From Flavipsychrobacter sp. (GTDB lineage Bacteria; Bacteroidota; Bacteroidia; Chitinophagales; Chitinophagaceae), in the NCBI GenBank assembly GCA_016786615.1, contig JAEUVX010000002.1:620001-684000 (forward strand): a stretch of DNA of 64,000 nt, in the 5' to 3' direction. The notes beneath the pieces were generated by a model that was not told the DNA's origin, made no database searches, and was given only the letters and a program-made list of their open reading frames with translations. Positions 1 to 9,454 of the stretch are shown here, piece by piece. Numbering within the stretch: the stretch's first letter is position 1; every line of letters starts with the position of its first letter. The position numbers were made by a program, and so were the translations under genes.

Positions 1-312
1 CTTGATGTATTGGTAGTGCCAAGCCTGATAGATGGTGAACCGATGACAGCACTGGAAGCAGCACATAATGCCATACCTTCAATTATTACAGACCATTGTG
101 GTGCAAGCGAATTATTAAGTAGGGGAAATTCAGGTAGTTGGATAATACCTATAAGAGACAAAAATGCAATCATAGAAAAAATACTATACGCATATCATAA
201 CAGAGCAGCTTGCAAAGAAAAAGGAACAAATGCTAAATACAATATAGATAATTACAGTATGGAGTCTTTTATTGTGGAAGTAGCCAATTATCTTGAAAGC
301 ATACAGAGATGA
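1..312 (+). CDS. Glycosyltransferase family 4, C-terminal fragment (cut by window start)
   Basis: The frame is open from base 1, so the true start lies upstream; the TTG at 10 is an internal codon. About 103 residues of the C-terminal nucleotide-sugar-binding lobe of a GT-B (GT4-like) enzyme are visible. The stretch DGEPMTALEA has the spacing of the family's E-x7-E donor-binding motif, followed by the usual small-residue turn and a C-terminal helix that folds back. Its stop overlaps the next ATG as ATGA, so the two are probably translationally coupled within one glycan operon. The sugar donor and acceptor cannot be told from the fragment. Confidence 0.85.
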   Translation, partial: LDVLVVPSLIDGEPMTALEAAHNAIPSIITDHCGASELLSRGNSGSWIIPIRDKNAIIEKILYAYHNRAACKEKGTNAKYNIDNYSMESFIVEVANYLESIQR

Positions 313-1511
313 AGAATGTACTACTATTAGGATCAGAACTAGGGAAGGGAGGTGCAGAACGCTCTATCTCTTTACTAAGTTATTATCTGGAACAGGAAGG
401 ATACAATGTTACGCTTTGCATACTATCAGGCACAGACAGAGAAAAGTTTTATAAAACCTGTAAGAATGTAATTTTCATAGACCCACCTGCACATTCCGGC
501 ATTGTAGGTAAAATAAAAGCATGGAGATACAGGCTGCAAAAATTGAAACAGCTAAAGCGTGATTTAAAGATTGACACCTCCATCAGCTTTCTTGAAGGGC
601 CGGATTATGTTAATGTATTGACCAAAGGGAAAGAGAAAGTGGTACTGAGCATTCGTGGTTCAAAAATGCACGACAAAGTTATCAGTGGTGCAATGGGCAA
701 AATTCGCAAACAACTGCTGATACCACAACTATATAAAAAAGCAAATGAAATAGTTTGTGTAACAGATGCATTGGCAGATGAATTACACGAGCATTTCGGC
801 ATTAGTAAAAGCAGGCTAGCTACTATCTACAATTTTTACGAGATTGATGACATCTTAAACAAAAGCAATGAAGTTCTTACAACAGAAGAAGCTGCTATAT
901 TTTCAAAACCTGTAATCATAACATCTGGTCGCTTGCATGTTGCTAAAGAACAAGATAAACTAATCAAAATCCTAAAAACAGTTAAGCAATCTGTTGACGC
1001 TCGTGTTATGATACTTGGCGATGGAGAATTGAAAGAGCCATTTATCGAACTTTGTAACCAATTGGGGTTAAACGCCTGCAATTGGCAAAAAGAAAAAAGA
1101 ACAGATGCAGATGTTTACCTGATGGGCTTTCAACACAATGCTTTCAAATTTTATAAACATAGCAAACTGTTTGCACTCACATCCTCTTGGGAAGGCTTTC
1201 CAAATGTATTGGCAGAGGCGTTGATATGTGGCATTCCTGTAGTATCAACAGACTGTCCTACAGGACCAAGAGAAATATTGAATGTACCCAATCTATCCAA
1301 AGAGCCGATTGAATACAGCATAGATACACAGGTAGGTACACTATTACCAATGGTTAATCACCTGAGTGATAAAACACAACAATTATGGGTGGATGCAATA
1401 ATAAAATGGTTACAACAACCTGCGCCATCAAAAAACGAATTTGAAACGCTTACAAAACGCTTTACATTACAGTCTATGCTGCAACAGTGGAAAAATGTAA
1501 TAGATAACTAA
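309..1511 (+). CDS. Glycosyltransferase, GT4 family
   Basis: A full-length 400-aa GT-B enzyme that should transfer a sugar from a nucleotide donor to a growing lipid-linked glycan at the inner face of the membrane. The N-terminus has the GKGGAERS signature typical of GT4 enzymes. The C-terminal lobe has WEGFPNVLAEAL, containing the E-x7-E motif, then GIPVVSTDCPTGPREIL, a tail often seen in GT4 enzymes adding HexNAc. No signal peptide or membrane segment is apparent. The start overlaps the preceding stop by ATGA and the next gene begins 1 nt after its stop, so it sits in a tight operon. Family is secure; specificity is unknown. Confidence 0.9.
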   Translation: MKNVLLLGSELGKGGAERSISLLSYYLEQEGYNVTLCILSGTDREKFYKTCKNVIFIDPPAHSGIVGKIKAWRYRLQKLKQLKRDLKIDTSISFLEGPDYVNVLTKGKEKVVLSIRGSKMHDKVISGAMGKIRKQLLIPQLYKKANEIVCVTDALADELHEHFGISKSRLATIYNFYEIDDILNKSNEVLTTEEAAIFSKPVIITSGRLHVAKEQDKLIKILKTVKQSVDARVMILGDGELKEPFIELCNQLGLNACNWQKEKRTDADVYLMGFQHNAFKFYKHSKLFALTSSWEGFPNVLAEALICGIPVVSTDCPTGPREILNVPNLSKEPIEYSIDTQVGTLLPMVNHLSDKTQQLWVDAIIKWLQQPAPSKNEFETLTKRFTLQSMLQQWKNVIDN

Positions 1512-1512
1512 G

Positions 1513-2610
1513 ATGAACATTCTGATTATAGACAACTCACTTGCTTTTACAGGTGCATTCAAATGCGCACTTAGCGAGGCTATGCTATTATCAGACAAAC
1601 ATAAGTTTACTTTCGTCATACACCCGAATAGCAGGGTTAAGGCAAATCTGGAAGCGAACAATATTCTTTACCATACTATCAAGCTGCAAGAGATTCGCAA
1701 ATCTCCATCTATTCTTCTCTACCCTTTCGCGCTACTGCTAAATACATACAGAGTAAGCAGCATAATAAAACGTGAGCAAATAGATGTGGTGCAGATGAAT
1801 GACTTTTACAACCTCATTGGTGCTTTGCTAAAAATATTCGGCTACAAAGGGAAACTGATTACCTATGTACGTTTTGTACCATCTGCAATGCCAGCACCAT
1901 TCAGAAAACTGTGGACGTTCTTTGCACAGCGTTACAGCCATCATGTTATTGCAGTTTCGGATACTGTATTGAAAGAATTACCGGTTAACAAAAACACAAT
2001 TCGCCTTTACGACCCTGCAAATCTGCAAGAACAGATTACTGAAGAAAAGAAAGAATCAGACACGGTACAATTACTCTACTTATCTAACTATATACGTGGC
2101 AAGGGACAAGACTATGCGTTGGAAGCATTCATCAATGCATATAAGCACAATAAACAGCTACGCCTGAAATACACAGGTGGTGATATGGGGCTTGAGAAAA
2201 ACAGGGAATTCAAACAAATGCTTATTGATAAAGTAAAAGAACATGGACTTGAAGATGTGGTTAGCTTTTCAGACTTCAACAGCAATGTAGAAGCTGAGAT
2301 AAAGGCTGCTGATGTGTTGTTGAATTTCTCTAATTCCGAATCTTTATCAATGACCTGTCTGGAAGCTGCATATTACGGCACTGCAGTTATTGCCACAAAA
2401 TGCGGCGGTCCCGAAGAGGTAATTGTTGATAAAGAAACGGGCTTATTAGTACCTGTAGCAGATATAAATGCAATGATGAATGCCATACTAACATTGGCAA
2501 ACAATGCAACAATAAGAAAGCAATATGCTGAAGCTGGCAAAAAATATGTTCGCAATAAATTCAGCAAAGAACATTTTACAAAAGAATTTGAAGCTATACT
2601 TGCACAATAA
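1513..2610 (+). CDS. Glycosyltransferase, GT4-like
   Basis: A 365-aa GT-B glycosyltransferase. The N-terminal acceptor lobe is less conserved (it lacks the GGAE signature but keeps a TGAFK glycine turn near residue 14). The C-terminal lobe carries SESLSMTCLEAAYYG, the E-x7-E region, followed by CGGPEEV and a GLLVP turn typical of GT4. It starts 1 nt after the upstream gene and its TAA shares an A with the next ATG (TAATG), so three consecutive enzymes are likely cotranslated. The acceptor and linkage cannot be derived from sequence alone. Confidence 0.88.
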   Translation: MNILIIDNSLAFTGAFKCALSEAMLLSDKHKFTFVIHPNSRVKANLEANNILYHTIKLQEIRKSPSILLYPFALLLNTYRVSSIIKREQIDVVQMNDFYNLIGALLKIFGYKGKLITYVRFVPSAMPAPFRKLWTFFAQRYSHHVIAVSDTVLKELPVNKNTIRLYDPANLQEQITEEKKESDTVQLLYLSNYIRGKGQDYALEAFINAYKHNKQLRLKYTGGDMGLEKNREFKQMLIDKVKEHGLEDVVSFSDFNSNVEAEIKAADVLLNFSNSESLSMTCLEAAYYGTAVIATKCGGPEEVIVDKETGLLVPVADINAMMNAILTLANNATIRKQYAEAGKKYVRNKFSKEHFTKEFEAILAQ

Positions 2611-3686
2611 TGAGTACACCTAAAGTTTTATTCATGGTTCCATATCCACTTGGCAAAGCGCCTTCACAGCGCTTTCGTGTGGAGCTGTTCGAGCCATATC
2701 TGACAGAGGTTGGTATTCAATATAAGATTGCACCTTTCATGGATGACGCTACATGGCAACATCTCTATAAACAAGGTTCTGTTTTTCAGAAAGCATGGGG
2801 CATCGTAAAAGGCTATCTGAAAAGACTCAAAACAGTACTGGTAGATGTACATAGTTACGACTATGTTTTTGTGCACCGCGAAACTGCTCCCTTAGGCCCA
2901 CCGATATTTGAATGGATAGTTGCGAAGCTGTGGCGAAAGAAAATGATTTTCGACTATGACGATGCTGTATGGATTGCCAATACAAGTAGCGAAAACAGCA
3001 TAGCTGCAAAACTGAAATGCTTCTGGAAGATAAAACACATAGTAAAATGGTCTTACAAAATAGCTGCGGGCAATGAATATCTACTCAGCTATGCATTACA
3101 GTTTAATAATAATGCTGTATTGATGCCAACCTGCGTAGATATGGAACGCATGCACAAAGGCACTAAACAACATGGCAATCACAAACCTGTTGTTGGCTGG
3201 ACAGGCAGCCATTCTACGCTGCAATACCTTGATAACATTGTCAACATTATCAAAGAACTTCAGGAAGAAATAGACTTTTCTTTTCTTGTTATCGCTGATA
3301 AGAATCCGGAATTACCACTAAAAGATTTTCAATTTATATCGTGGAGTGCTGCAACGGAAATTCAGGATTTATTAAAAATGGATATCGGCATCATGCCACT
3401 ACAGGCAGACGCCTGGAGCGAAGGTAAATGCGGCTTCAAGCTCATACAATACCTGTCATTAGCCATACCTGCACTTGCCAGCCCGGTTGGTGTCAATAAT
3501 GTTATTATCCGGGATGGTATCAATGGCTATCTCTGCGGCACAGATGCAGACTGGAAACAGTACATTAAACTACTCATTACCGATTCCTGTAAAAGAGCGG
3601 ATATGGGTAAAGCAGGGCAGGCATATATGCTTGAGTCTTACAGTACACAATCGCAACACAAAACTTTTTTGCAACTTTTTAGTTAG
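2610..3686 (+). CDS. Glycosyltransferase (GT4-like)
   Basis: A 358-aa protein with the N-terminal motif PSQRFRVELFEPYL, a form I associate with a subgroup of Bacteroidota glycosyltransferases that resemble GT4 enzymes but lack the classic GGAE start. A DYDDAVWI segment sits near residue 115, and the C-terminal half has WSEGKCGFKLIQYLS, occupying the usual donor-binding position. It is the last plus-strand gene of the first operon. Its stop codon overlaps the stop of the convergent membrane-protein gene by four bases (TTAG), with no terminator hairpin between them. Confidence 0.82.
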   Translation: MSTPKVLFMVPYPLGKAPSQRFRVELFEPYLTEVGIQYKIAPFMDDATWQHLYKQGSVFQKAWGIVKGYLKRLKTVLVDVHSYDYVFVHRETAPLGPPIFEWIVAKLWRKKMIFDYDDAVWIANTSSENSIAAKLKCFWKIKHIVKWSYKIAAGNEYLLSYALQFNNNAVLMPTCVDMERMHKGTKQHGNHKPVVGWTGSHSTLQYLDNIVNIIKELQEEIDFSFLVIADKNPELPLKDFQFISWSAATEIQDLLKMDIGIMPLQADAWSEGKCGFKLIQYLSLAIPALASPVGVNNVIIRDGINGYLCGTDADWKQYIKLLITDSCKRADMGKAGQAYMLESYSTQSQHKTFLQLFS

Positions 3687-5050
3687 CCCCGCAACCTTAA
3701 GGAGAATATATTCTTATCCAAACTGTTATTCTTATAGAATATCAGCATCAGTGCAATACCATAAAACGGTAACGCTGGTATGCGGTAGCGAGACAGCGCA
3801 CCGAAATTACCCGAAGATATACCAACAGCAAATGCAAAGATGATGGCAAAAATCAAACAGAACTGAATAGTAGGGTCAGCAGATATAGTTTTCCATGTTC
3901 TTCGCGGACCTATGGTGAGTAATACCTTAATTGTAACCCAAAGAAACATTGCAGCTTCAAGCGCATTAAGCATCTGCATTATTTTTCGTGTTTCCCAGAT
4001 ATATGGTCGGAATAATGATACCACAACAGCCTGTGGAAACTTTTTAATCATACCTGCAAAAGATGGATCCATAGGACCTAAGTCATATGCAGAACCTTCA
4101 TCTGATACAGATGCAATATATGTACTTGTTATATAAGATGTTTGAGCTACGTTTTGAAGGGAGTATTTTCCCAGAGAATTGGCAAATTGGGATGTAAGTG
4201 CCATAAAACCACCTGCCGCACCTCCAAGCACCAATATTTTTACAAAAAACCTTCCTGCCGAACTTTTTATTCTGTGAGAATACGTGAATAAAACCCAAAG
4301 CATTAATGCAGGTAAAAATGCCATTATTATATATACCTTGATTGATACTACCAGGTAAAACCCTAACACTGTCATTGCAATAACACTGAAACTGAAATCT
4401 CTATTAATAATTAGTCGGAAAACGCCATAAGTCAGCCAACCAAGGCCAAACATACACACTGTATCTTTAAAAATTCCGGATCCCCACATAACAGTACTAG
4501 GTATGTACAATACACATATCGCTATTTGCTTGGTGTACATGGGATATTTTGTAGCGAATGTTCTGAAAAGAGCCCATAATCCGGTAAAAGCAAGTGTTCC
4601 TAATAAAGCAGCTGTGGGAAGATAAGTTGTGAATGTAAAAACACCTAACATTGCGATTATAGAACAAACTATGTATTCTGTTGGCGCTTCGTACCATGTC
4701 ATTTGCGATATATACTTCCCGTAATACCGTGGGTCATACCATTCAGGAATATGGAACAACAGATTAAACCATTTATTGGCAGAATCATTAAATGACCAAT
4801 TTATTACTTCAGCATGCCTGAAGTAGTTTACGGTGTCACCACCACCACCATAATAGTATTGGTAAATCAGCCCGATAAACACCGCACCACCTATCTTCAA
4901 GGTAAGTCCGGTCATAAAATAAGGCCTCCATTTGTGGCCGGGAGGATATTTGGAATCTCTGAATTTTATAGCAATGAGATAAATAATACCCAAGTAGAAA
5001 GGAAGCAACAAATAGTCGAGCAACGTAATAAATTGATTGCTATATTGCAT
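3683..5050 (-). CDS. Multipass membrane protein of the glycan cluster (possible polymerase or GT-C-like)
   Basis: 455 aa, strongly hydrophobic with about ten predicted membrane segments. The segment PSTVMWGSGIFKDT near residue 190 and the late segment GALSRYRIPALPFYGIAL resemble motifs seen in Bacteroidota membrane proteins of surface polysaccharide loci, some annotated as EpsG-like or GT-C-like. It lies inside a glycosyltransferase cluster but on the opposite strand, divergent from the asparagine-synthase-like gene with a 52-bp gap. A role in polymerising or transferring lipid-linked glycan units in the inner membrane is inferred from topology and neighbours. It could equally be an unrelated transporter. 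Confidence 0.6.
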   Translation of the reverse strand: MQYSNQFITLLDYLLLPFYLGIIYLIAIKFRDSKYPPGHKWRPYFMTGLTLKIGGAVFIGLIYQYYYGGGGDTVNYFRHAEVINWSFNDSANKWFNLLFHIPEWYDPRYYGKYISQMTWYEAPTEYIVCSIIAMLGVFTFTTYLPTAALLGTLAFTGLWALFRTFATKYPMYTKQIAICVLYIPSTVMWGSGIFKDTVCMFGLGWLTYGVFRLIINRDFSFSVIAMTVLGFYLVVSIKVYIIMAFLPALMLWVLFTYSHRIKSSAGRFFVKILVLGGAAGGFMALTSQFANSLGKYSLQNVAQTSYITSTYIASVSDEGSAYDLGPMDPSFAGMIKKFPQAVVVSLFRPYIWETRKIMQMLNALEAAMFLWVTIKVLLTIGPRRTWKTISADPTIQFCLIFAIIFAFAVGISSGNFGALSRYRIPALPFYGIALMLIFYKNNSLDKNIFSLRLRG

Positions 5051-5102
5051 CAGGTTTTAAATTTCAGTATTACTAACTTTCTCACTACTATTTGTCCGTA
5101 TC

Positions 5103-7013
5103 ATGTGTGGTATTACAGGTTATTACGCTTTCAAGGCTAACGCTGCATCCAACCTTACAAAAATAACACAATCAACAGACAAATTATTGCTTCGCGGCCC
5201 CGATACAGGTAATGTTTATACACATAAAAATGTAGCTCTGGGCCACCGTCGTTTATCTATCATCGATACATCCAACGGAGCATCTCAACCAATGACGGAT
5301 GTAACGGGAAGATACACTATCGTTTTCAATGGTGAGATTTTTAATTATCAGGAACTTTCAGACAAATACCTGCAGGATGTATGGCAACGGATAGGTGGTG
5401 CCAAAACCACTTCCGATACTGAAGTACTGTTATACCTGCTAATAAAATACGGCGAACGCAGCATCCAATGGCTGGCTGGTTTTTTTGCTTTCAGCTTTTA
5501 TGATACCGAAACAGGCCGCATGATTATAGCGCGCGACCGCTTTGGTAAAAAGCCGCTTGTATATCATGCCACAGAAGAGCATATTGCTTTTGCATCTGAA
5601 ATAAAAGCGCTGCTGGAATGGAATATTCCGAAAGCTATTAACTACACTACACTATACCAATACCTGCAACTCAACTATATACCACAGCCGCAAAGTATGC
5701 TGGAAGGTGTGACTAAGCTACCGCAGGGGCATTACATGATTTGCGATGCAGATGGTGTAAAAGAAGTAAAGCCTTACTACGAAATACAGATAGACAAAGC
5801 ATCTTACAACAAATACGACTACACCACTGCACAGCAAATGTTGATACAACACATGGATATTGCTGTTCAGGAACGTATGATTGCCGATGTACCACTTGGT
5901 GCATTCCTGAGTGGTGGTATAGATTCGTCTGTTATAGTAGCATTGGCAAGCCGACATACAGATAAACTCAACACATTCTCCATAGGCTACAAAGACAATC
6001 CGTTTTTCGACGAAACAAAATATGCAAAGCTGGTAGCGGAGAAATACAAAACCAATCACACGGTATTTTCACTCTCTACAGACAATTTTCTGGAGCATGT
6101 ATATAGTGTGCTCGATTATCTGGACGAACCATTTGCAGATTCATCTGCCATACCCGAATACATACTTTGCTACTATACACGCAAACATGTAACAGTTGCA
6201 TTGAGTGGTGATGGTGGCGATGAGGTTTTTGCAGGTTATAACAAACATGCTGCAGAGTGGAAGATACGCCAGCAATCTCTGCTGAATACATTGGTAAAAC
6301 TTGGTAGCCCTCTATGGAAAGCATTACCACGCAGCAGAAACAATAAAATCACCAACCTCTTCCGCCAACTGAATCGTTTTGCAGAGGGTGCAAGCCTTTC
6401 TGAAAGCGACCGTTACTGGCGTTGGGCTTCATTCAATCCGCCACAACAAGCTGGTGCATTGCTGTCCGATAAATCAAGGGCGGCGGTAAATGATGCGGTA
6501 TTTACACAACAGCGAAAAGAAATACTGCAACACTTCAAAACAAGCGATTTCAATGAAGTATTGCTAACCGACATGAACCTTGTACTACTGAGCGACATGT
6601 TGGTGAAGGTGGATATGATGAGTATGGCAAACAGCCTTGAGGTTCGCAGCCCATTCCTCGATTACAAAGTAGTAGACTTTGCCTTCTCACTACCGGTTGA
6701 TTATAAGGTAGATGGCAACATGAAAAAGAGGATAGTACAGGATGCATTCCGCAGTATGTTGCCTGAAGAAATATACAATCGTCCTAAACATGGCTTTGAA
6801 ATCCCATTGCTCGATTGGTTCCGTAAAGAGCTTTGGGGGCTCATTAACGATGATTTACTAAGCCGTTCTTTTATTGAACAACAAGGCATCTTCAACCCAA
6901 CTGCTATAGAACAACTTAAGAAGAAACTACACAGTGCAAATCCTGAAGACAGCCATGCTACTATATGGGCACTGATAGTATTCCAATACTGGTGGAAAAA
7001 GTACTACAACTAA
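5103..7013 (+). CDS. asnB: Asparagine synthetase (glutamine-hydrolysing) family amidotransferase
   Basis: A 636-aa class II amidotransferase. Mature-type N-terminus MCGITGYYAF places the catalytic Cys at position 2. The glutaminase domain runs to about residue 210 and includes GHRRLSIID and FNGEIFNY. The synthase domain carries the ATP-pyrophosphatase loop SGGIDSS near residue 272 and GDGGDEVFAGY near 373. All residues for ATP-dependent amide transfer are present. Full-length AsnB paralogues inside polysaccharide clusters (WbpS-like) often amidate uronic acids rather than make free asparagine, and the glycosyltransferases on both sides favour that reading. That is inference; ordinary asparagine synthesis cannot be excluded. 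Confidence 0.9.
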   Translation: MCGITGYYAFKANAASNLTKITQSTDKLLLRGPDTGNVYTHKNVALGHRRLSIIDTSNGASQPMTDVTGRYTIVFNGEIFNYQELSDKYLQDVWQRIGGAKTTSDTEVLLYLLIKYGERSIQWLAGFFAFSFYDTETGRMIIARDRFGKKPLVYHATEEHIAFASEIKALLEWNIPKAINYTTLYQYLQLNYIPQPQSMLEGVTKLPQGHYMICDADGVKEVKPYYEIQIDKASYNKYDYTTAQQMLIQHMDIAVQERMIADVPLGAFLSGGIDSSVIVALASRHTDKLNTFSIGYKDNPFFDETKYAKLVAEKYKTNHTVFSLSTDNFLEHVYSVLDYLDEPFADSSAIPEYILCYYTRKHVTVALSGDGGDEVFAGYNKHAAEWKIRQQSLLNTLVKLGSPLWKALPRSRNNKITNLFRQLNRFAEGASLSESDRYWRWASFNPPQQAGALLSDKSRAAVNDAVFTQQRKEILQHFKTSDFNEVLLTDMNLVLLSDMLVKVDMMSMANSLEVRSPFLDYKVVDFAFSLPVDYKVDGNMKKRIVQDAFRSMLPEEIYNRPKHGFEIPLLDWFRKELWGLINDDLLSRSFIEQQGIFNPTAIEQLKKKLHSANPEDSHATIWALIVFQYWWKKYYN

Positions 7014-7072
7014 GTTTTACACTTTTATTAATTACAGATTTATCGTAATTTTAACCCCGTTATAAGCTATAC

Positions 7073-8323
7073 ATGCCACGGGTTTTAAGGATACTAAACA
7101 GGTTGATAATCGGCGGCCCCGCCATCAATGCCACATACCTTACCAAGTATATGGCTCCTGAATTCGAAACCATGCTGGTAATAGGTGGTAAAGACGACCA
7201 CGAACAAGATGCAGACCATTTGAGTATGGATCTTGGCATTACTCCGGTAGAAGTACCTGAAATGAAGCGAAGCATCAGCCCTGTAGATGATGGTATTGCA
7301 TATAAAAAAATCAAACGGCTTATCGAAAAATTTCGCCCGGATATTGTGCATACACATGCAGCAAAATCAGGTGTAATAGGCCGTTTAGCAGCAGATGCCT
7401 GCAAGGTTCCGGTTATCGTTCATACATTCCACGGACACGTATTCCATAGCTATTTCAACAAATGGAAGACAAATACTTTCATTCAGATAGAACGCTACCT
7501 TGCCAAACGCTCTACAGGCATTATTGCCATCAGCGAATTGCAAAAGAACGAGCTTACAAATATCTACAAAATATGCCCTGCTGAAAAAATGAAAATTATT
7601 CAGCTTGGTCTTGACTTGGATAAATTTCAACTACATCAGGATATTAAACGTGCAGAATTCCGCCAGAAGTATAACATTTACGATGGGGATATTGCAATCG
7701 GTATAATAGGCCGTGTAGTACCTGTCAAGAATCACAGCCTGTTTGTAGCTGCTGCCAAAAAAGTATTGGAACAGACATCTGCACGTGTAAAGTTTGTAGT
7801 GATTGGCGACGGAGATATGCGCCGGCAAATGGAAGCAGAATTCAAAGAAGCTGGAATCGACTACACATATTATCCTGAAAACCCACGCGAAGCAACAGCC
7901 ATCTGTACCTCTTGGCAAACAGATATGGATGTTGTATTAGCAGGCTTGGATATTGTTGCACTTACTTCTCACAACGAAGGCACACCTGTTTCGCTGATTG
8001 AAGCACAGGCAGCATCACGCCCTGTAGTATCTACCAATGTTGGTGGTGTTGCAGATGTTGTTACTGATAATCTGTGTGGTTTTATTACAGAGCCTAATGA
8101 TGTAAATATTTTCGCAGAAGCTTTGTTGCAACTAATACAAAAACCTGAAATGCGTACATACTTCGGTACACAAGGCCGCAATTTCGTGCAAAGTAAATTT
8201 TCTTACCAACGCCTTGTTAAAGACATGAACGAATATTACTATTCACTTCTTGACGTGAAAGGTGTTAAGTACCGCGACAGGCTCGGCCGCCCGGTACCAT
8301 CTTTTCTTGAAGAGTCTGTTTAG
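7073..8323 (+). CDS. Glycosyltransferase, GT4 family
   Basis: A 416-aa GT-B enzyme beginning MPRVLRILNRLIIGGPA, with the glycine-rich N-terminal turn and the THAAKSGVIGRLAA and HTFHGHVFHSYF segments typical of GT4 enzymes of the WbpH/WcfI kind. The C-terminal lobe has HNEGTPVSLIEAQAASRPVV (E-x7-E) and GGVADVV. It stands 59 bp after the asnB-like gene and could share its transcript. Its stop codon overlaps the convergent epimerase stop by TTAG. An early glycosyl transfer step on a lipid carrier is plausible; donor unknown. Confidence 0.9.
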   Translation: MPRVLRILNRLIIGGPAINATYLTKYMAPEFETMLVIGGKDDHEQDADHLSMDLGITPVEVPEMKRSISPVDDGIAYKKIKRLIEKFRPDIVHTHAAKSGVIGRLAADACKVPVIVHTFHGHVFHSYFNKWKTNTFIQIERYLAKRSTGIIAISELQKNELTNIYKICPAEKMKIIQLGLDLDKFQLHQDIKRAEFRQKYNIYDGDIAIGIIGRVVPVKNHSLFVAAAKKVLEQTSARVKFVVIGDGDMRRQMEAEFKEAGIDYTYYPENPREATAICTSWQTDMDVVLAGLDIVALTSHNEGTPVSLIEAQAASRPVVSTNVGGVADVVTDNLCGFITEPNDVNIFAEALLQLIQKPEMRTYFGTQGRNFVQSKFSYQRLVKDMNEYYYSLLDVKGVKYRDRLGRPVPSFLEESV

Positions 8324-9303
8324 CTGTACATTTCTTTGAAAAATGCAACAGTTTGCTTCAAGCCATCCATAAAACGTTGTGTTGGTTCATACCCCAGCAA
8401 TGTTTTAGCCTTCGATATATCGGCCAACGAGTTCCGTATATCACCAGCACGCTCTTCCCTGTAAGTAGCTTCGTGCTGCATACCCAACATTTCCCGGATC
8501 GCATTGTAAAGAAAATTAACTGAATAATTTTCGCCAACAGCTACATTATATGCTTTACCGAAACCTTCCGGATTATCGCACAACATGCCACGCACGTTTG
8601 CCTGTACTGCATTATCTACAAATGTAAAGTCACGCGTTTGTTCACCATCACCATTAATATACACCAGCGTTTGGTTAATTATGCCACTTACAAACAATGG
8701 TATTACAGCTGCATACGGGCCGTCAGGGTCTTGTCTCGGGCCAAATACATTAAAGTATCTTAGCCCTACTATTTTCATGCCGTATAGCTTTGCAAATACA
8801 TCTGCATACAGCTCATTTGTCTTCTTTGTTACTGCGTATGGAGATAATGGGTTACCTACTCTTTCTTCTACCTTTGGCAGATTAGGTTCATCCCCATATA
8901 CCGAAGATGAAGAAGCATATACAAAGGCTTTCACACCCGCATCCTTTGCAGCAGTAATCATATTTATAAAACCACTTACATTCACTTCATTACTCGTAAC
9001 AGGGTCTTTTACAGAACGTGGTACAGAGCCCAGTGCTGCCTGATGCGTAACATAGTCTATACCCTCACAAGCTTTTTTACAAGTTTCAAAGTCGCGGATA
9101 TCGCCTTCCAGAAACTCAAAATTGCTGTACCCTGTAAACAAGTCTATATTCTTTTGAAAACCAGTAGCCAGATTATCCAGCACACGTACCCTACCAGCAC
9201 CATTTTTGAGGAGGTATTCTGTAATGTGAGAACCTATGAAACCCGCACCACCTGTTACTAAAAAACTGCTTTGGGATATATCTTTTGTATGAAAAACTGC
9301 CAT
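8320..9303 (-). CDS. NAD-dependent UDP-sugar epimerase (SDR, WbpP/Gne-like)
   Basis: An extended short-chain dehydrogenase that most likely interconverts UDP-GlcNAc/UDP-GalNAc or their uronates. It has GGAGFIGSH near residue 20 (Rossmann NAD-binding turn), SSSSVYG, and the catalytic SPYAVTKK (Y-x3-K). FGPRQDPDGPYAAVIP is characteristic of the WbpP/Gne subgroup. I chose the ATG at 9303, giving 327 residues, because the ten codons before it are not conserved-looking. It would supply nucleotide sugar to the flanking glycosyltransferases. It converges on the upstream GT with a 4-base stop overlap. Confidence 0.9.
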   Translation of the reverse strand: MAVFHTKDISQSSFLVTGGAGFIGSHITEYLLKNGAGRVRVLDNLATGFQKNIDLFTGYSNFEFLEGDIRDFETCKKACEGIDYVTHQAALGSVPRSVKDPVTSNEVNVSGFINMITAAKDAGVKAFVYASSSSVYGDEPNLPKVEERVGNPLSPYAVTKKTNELYADVFAKLYGMKIVGLRYFNVFGPRQDPDGPYAAVIPLFVSGIINQTLVYINGDGEQTRDFTFVDNAVQANVRGMLCDNPEGFGKAYNVAVGENYSVNFLYNAIREMLGMQHEATYREERAGDIRNSLADISKAKTLLGYEPTQRFMDGLKQTVAFFKEMYS

Positions 9304-9411
9304 AAAATAAAAAGCCTGCATAAGGCAACGCAAACTTATAGTAAATAACAGATATCTGAAAGAGCCGGAAGGCAGGATAACACTTCGTTCACAAGGGGCT
9401 CAAAAAACAAG

Positions 9412-9435
9412 AAAGCCCCTGGTTAAAGGGGCTTT
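9412..9435 (-). terminator. Intrinsic terminator after the THX gene
   Basis: Arms AAAGCCCCT (minus strand, 9435-9427) and AGGGGCTTT (9420-9412) enclose a short loop. On the minus strand the hairpin is followed by a T-rich run, the complement of CTCAAAAAAC. It lies 20 bp downstream of the THX stop codon. Confidence 0.75.
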
Positions 9436-9454
9436 AAATAATGTAACGTATAAA

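Noticed and set aside
8585-9043. 152-codon plus-strand frame antisense to the epimerase
   Set aside because: The opposite strand encodes conserved SDR motifs over the full span.
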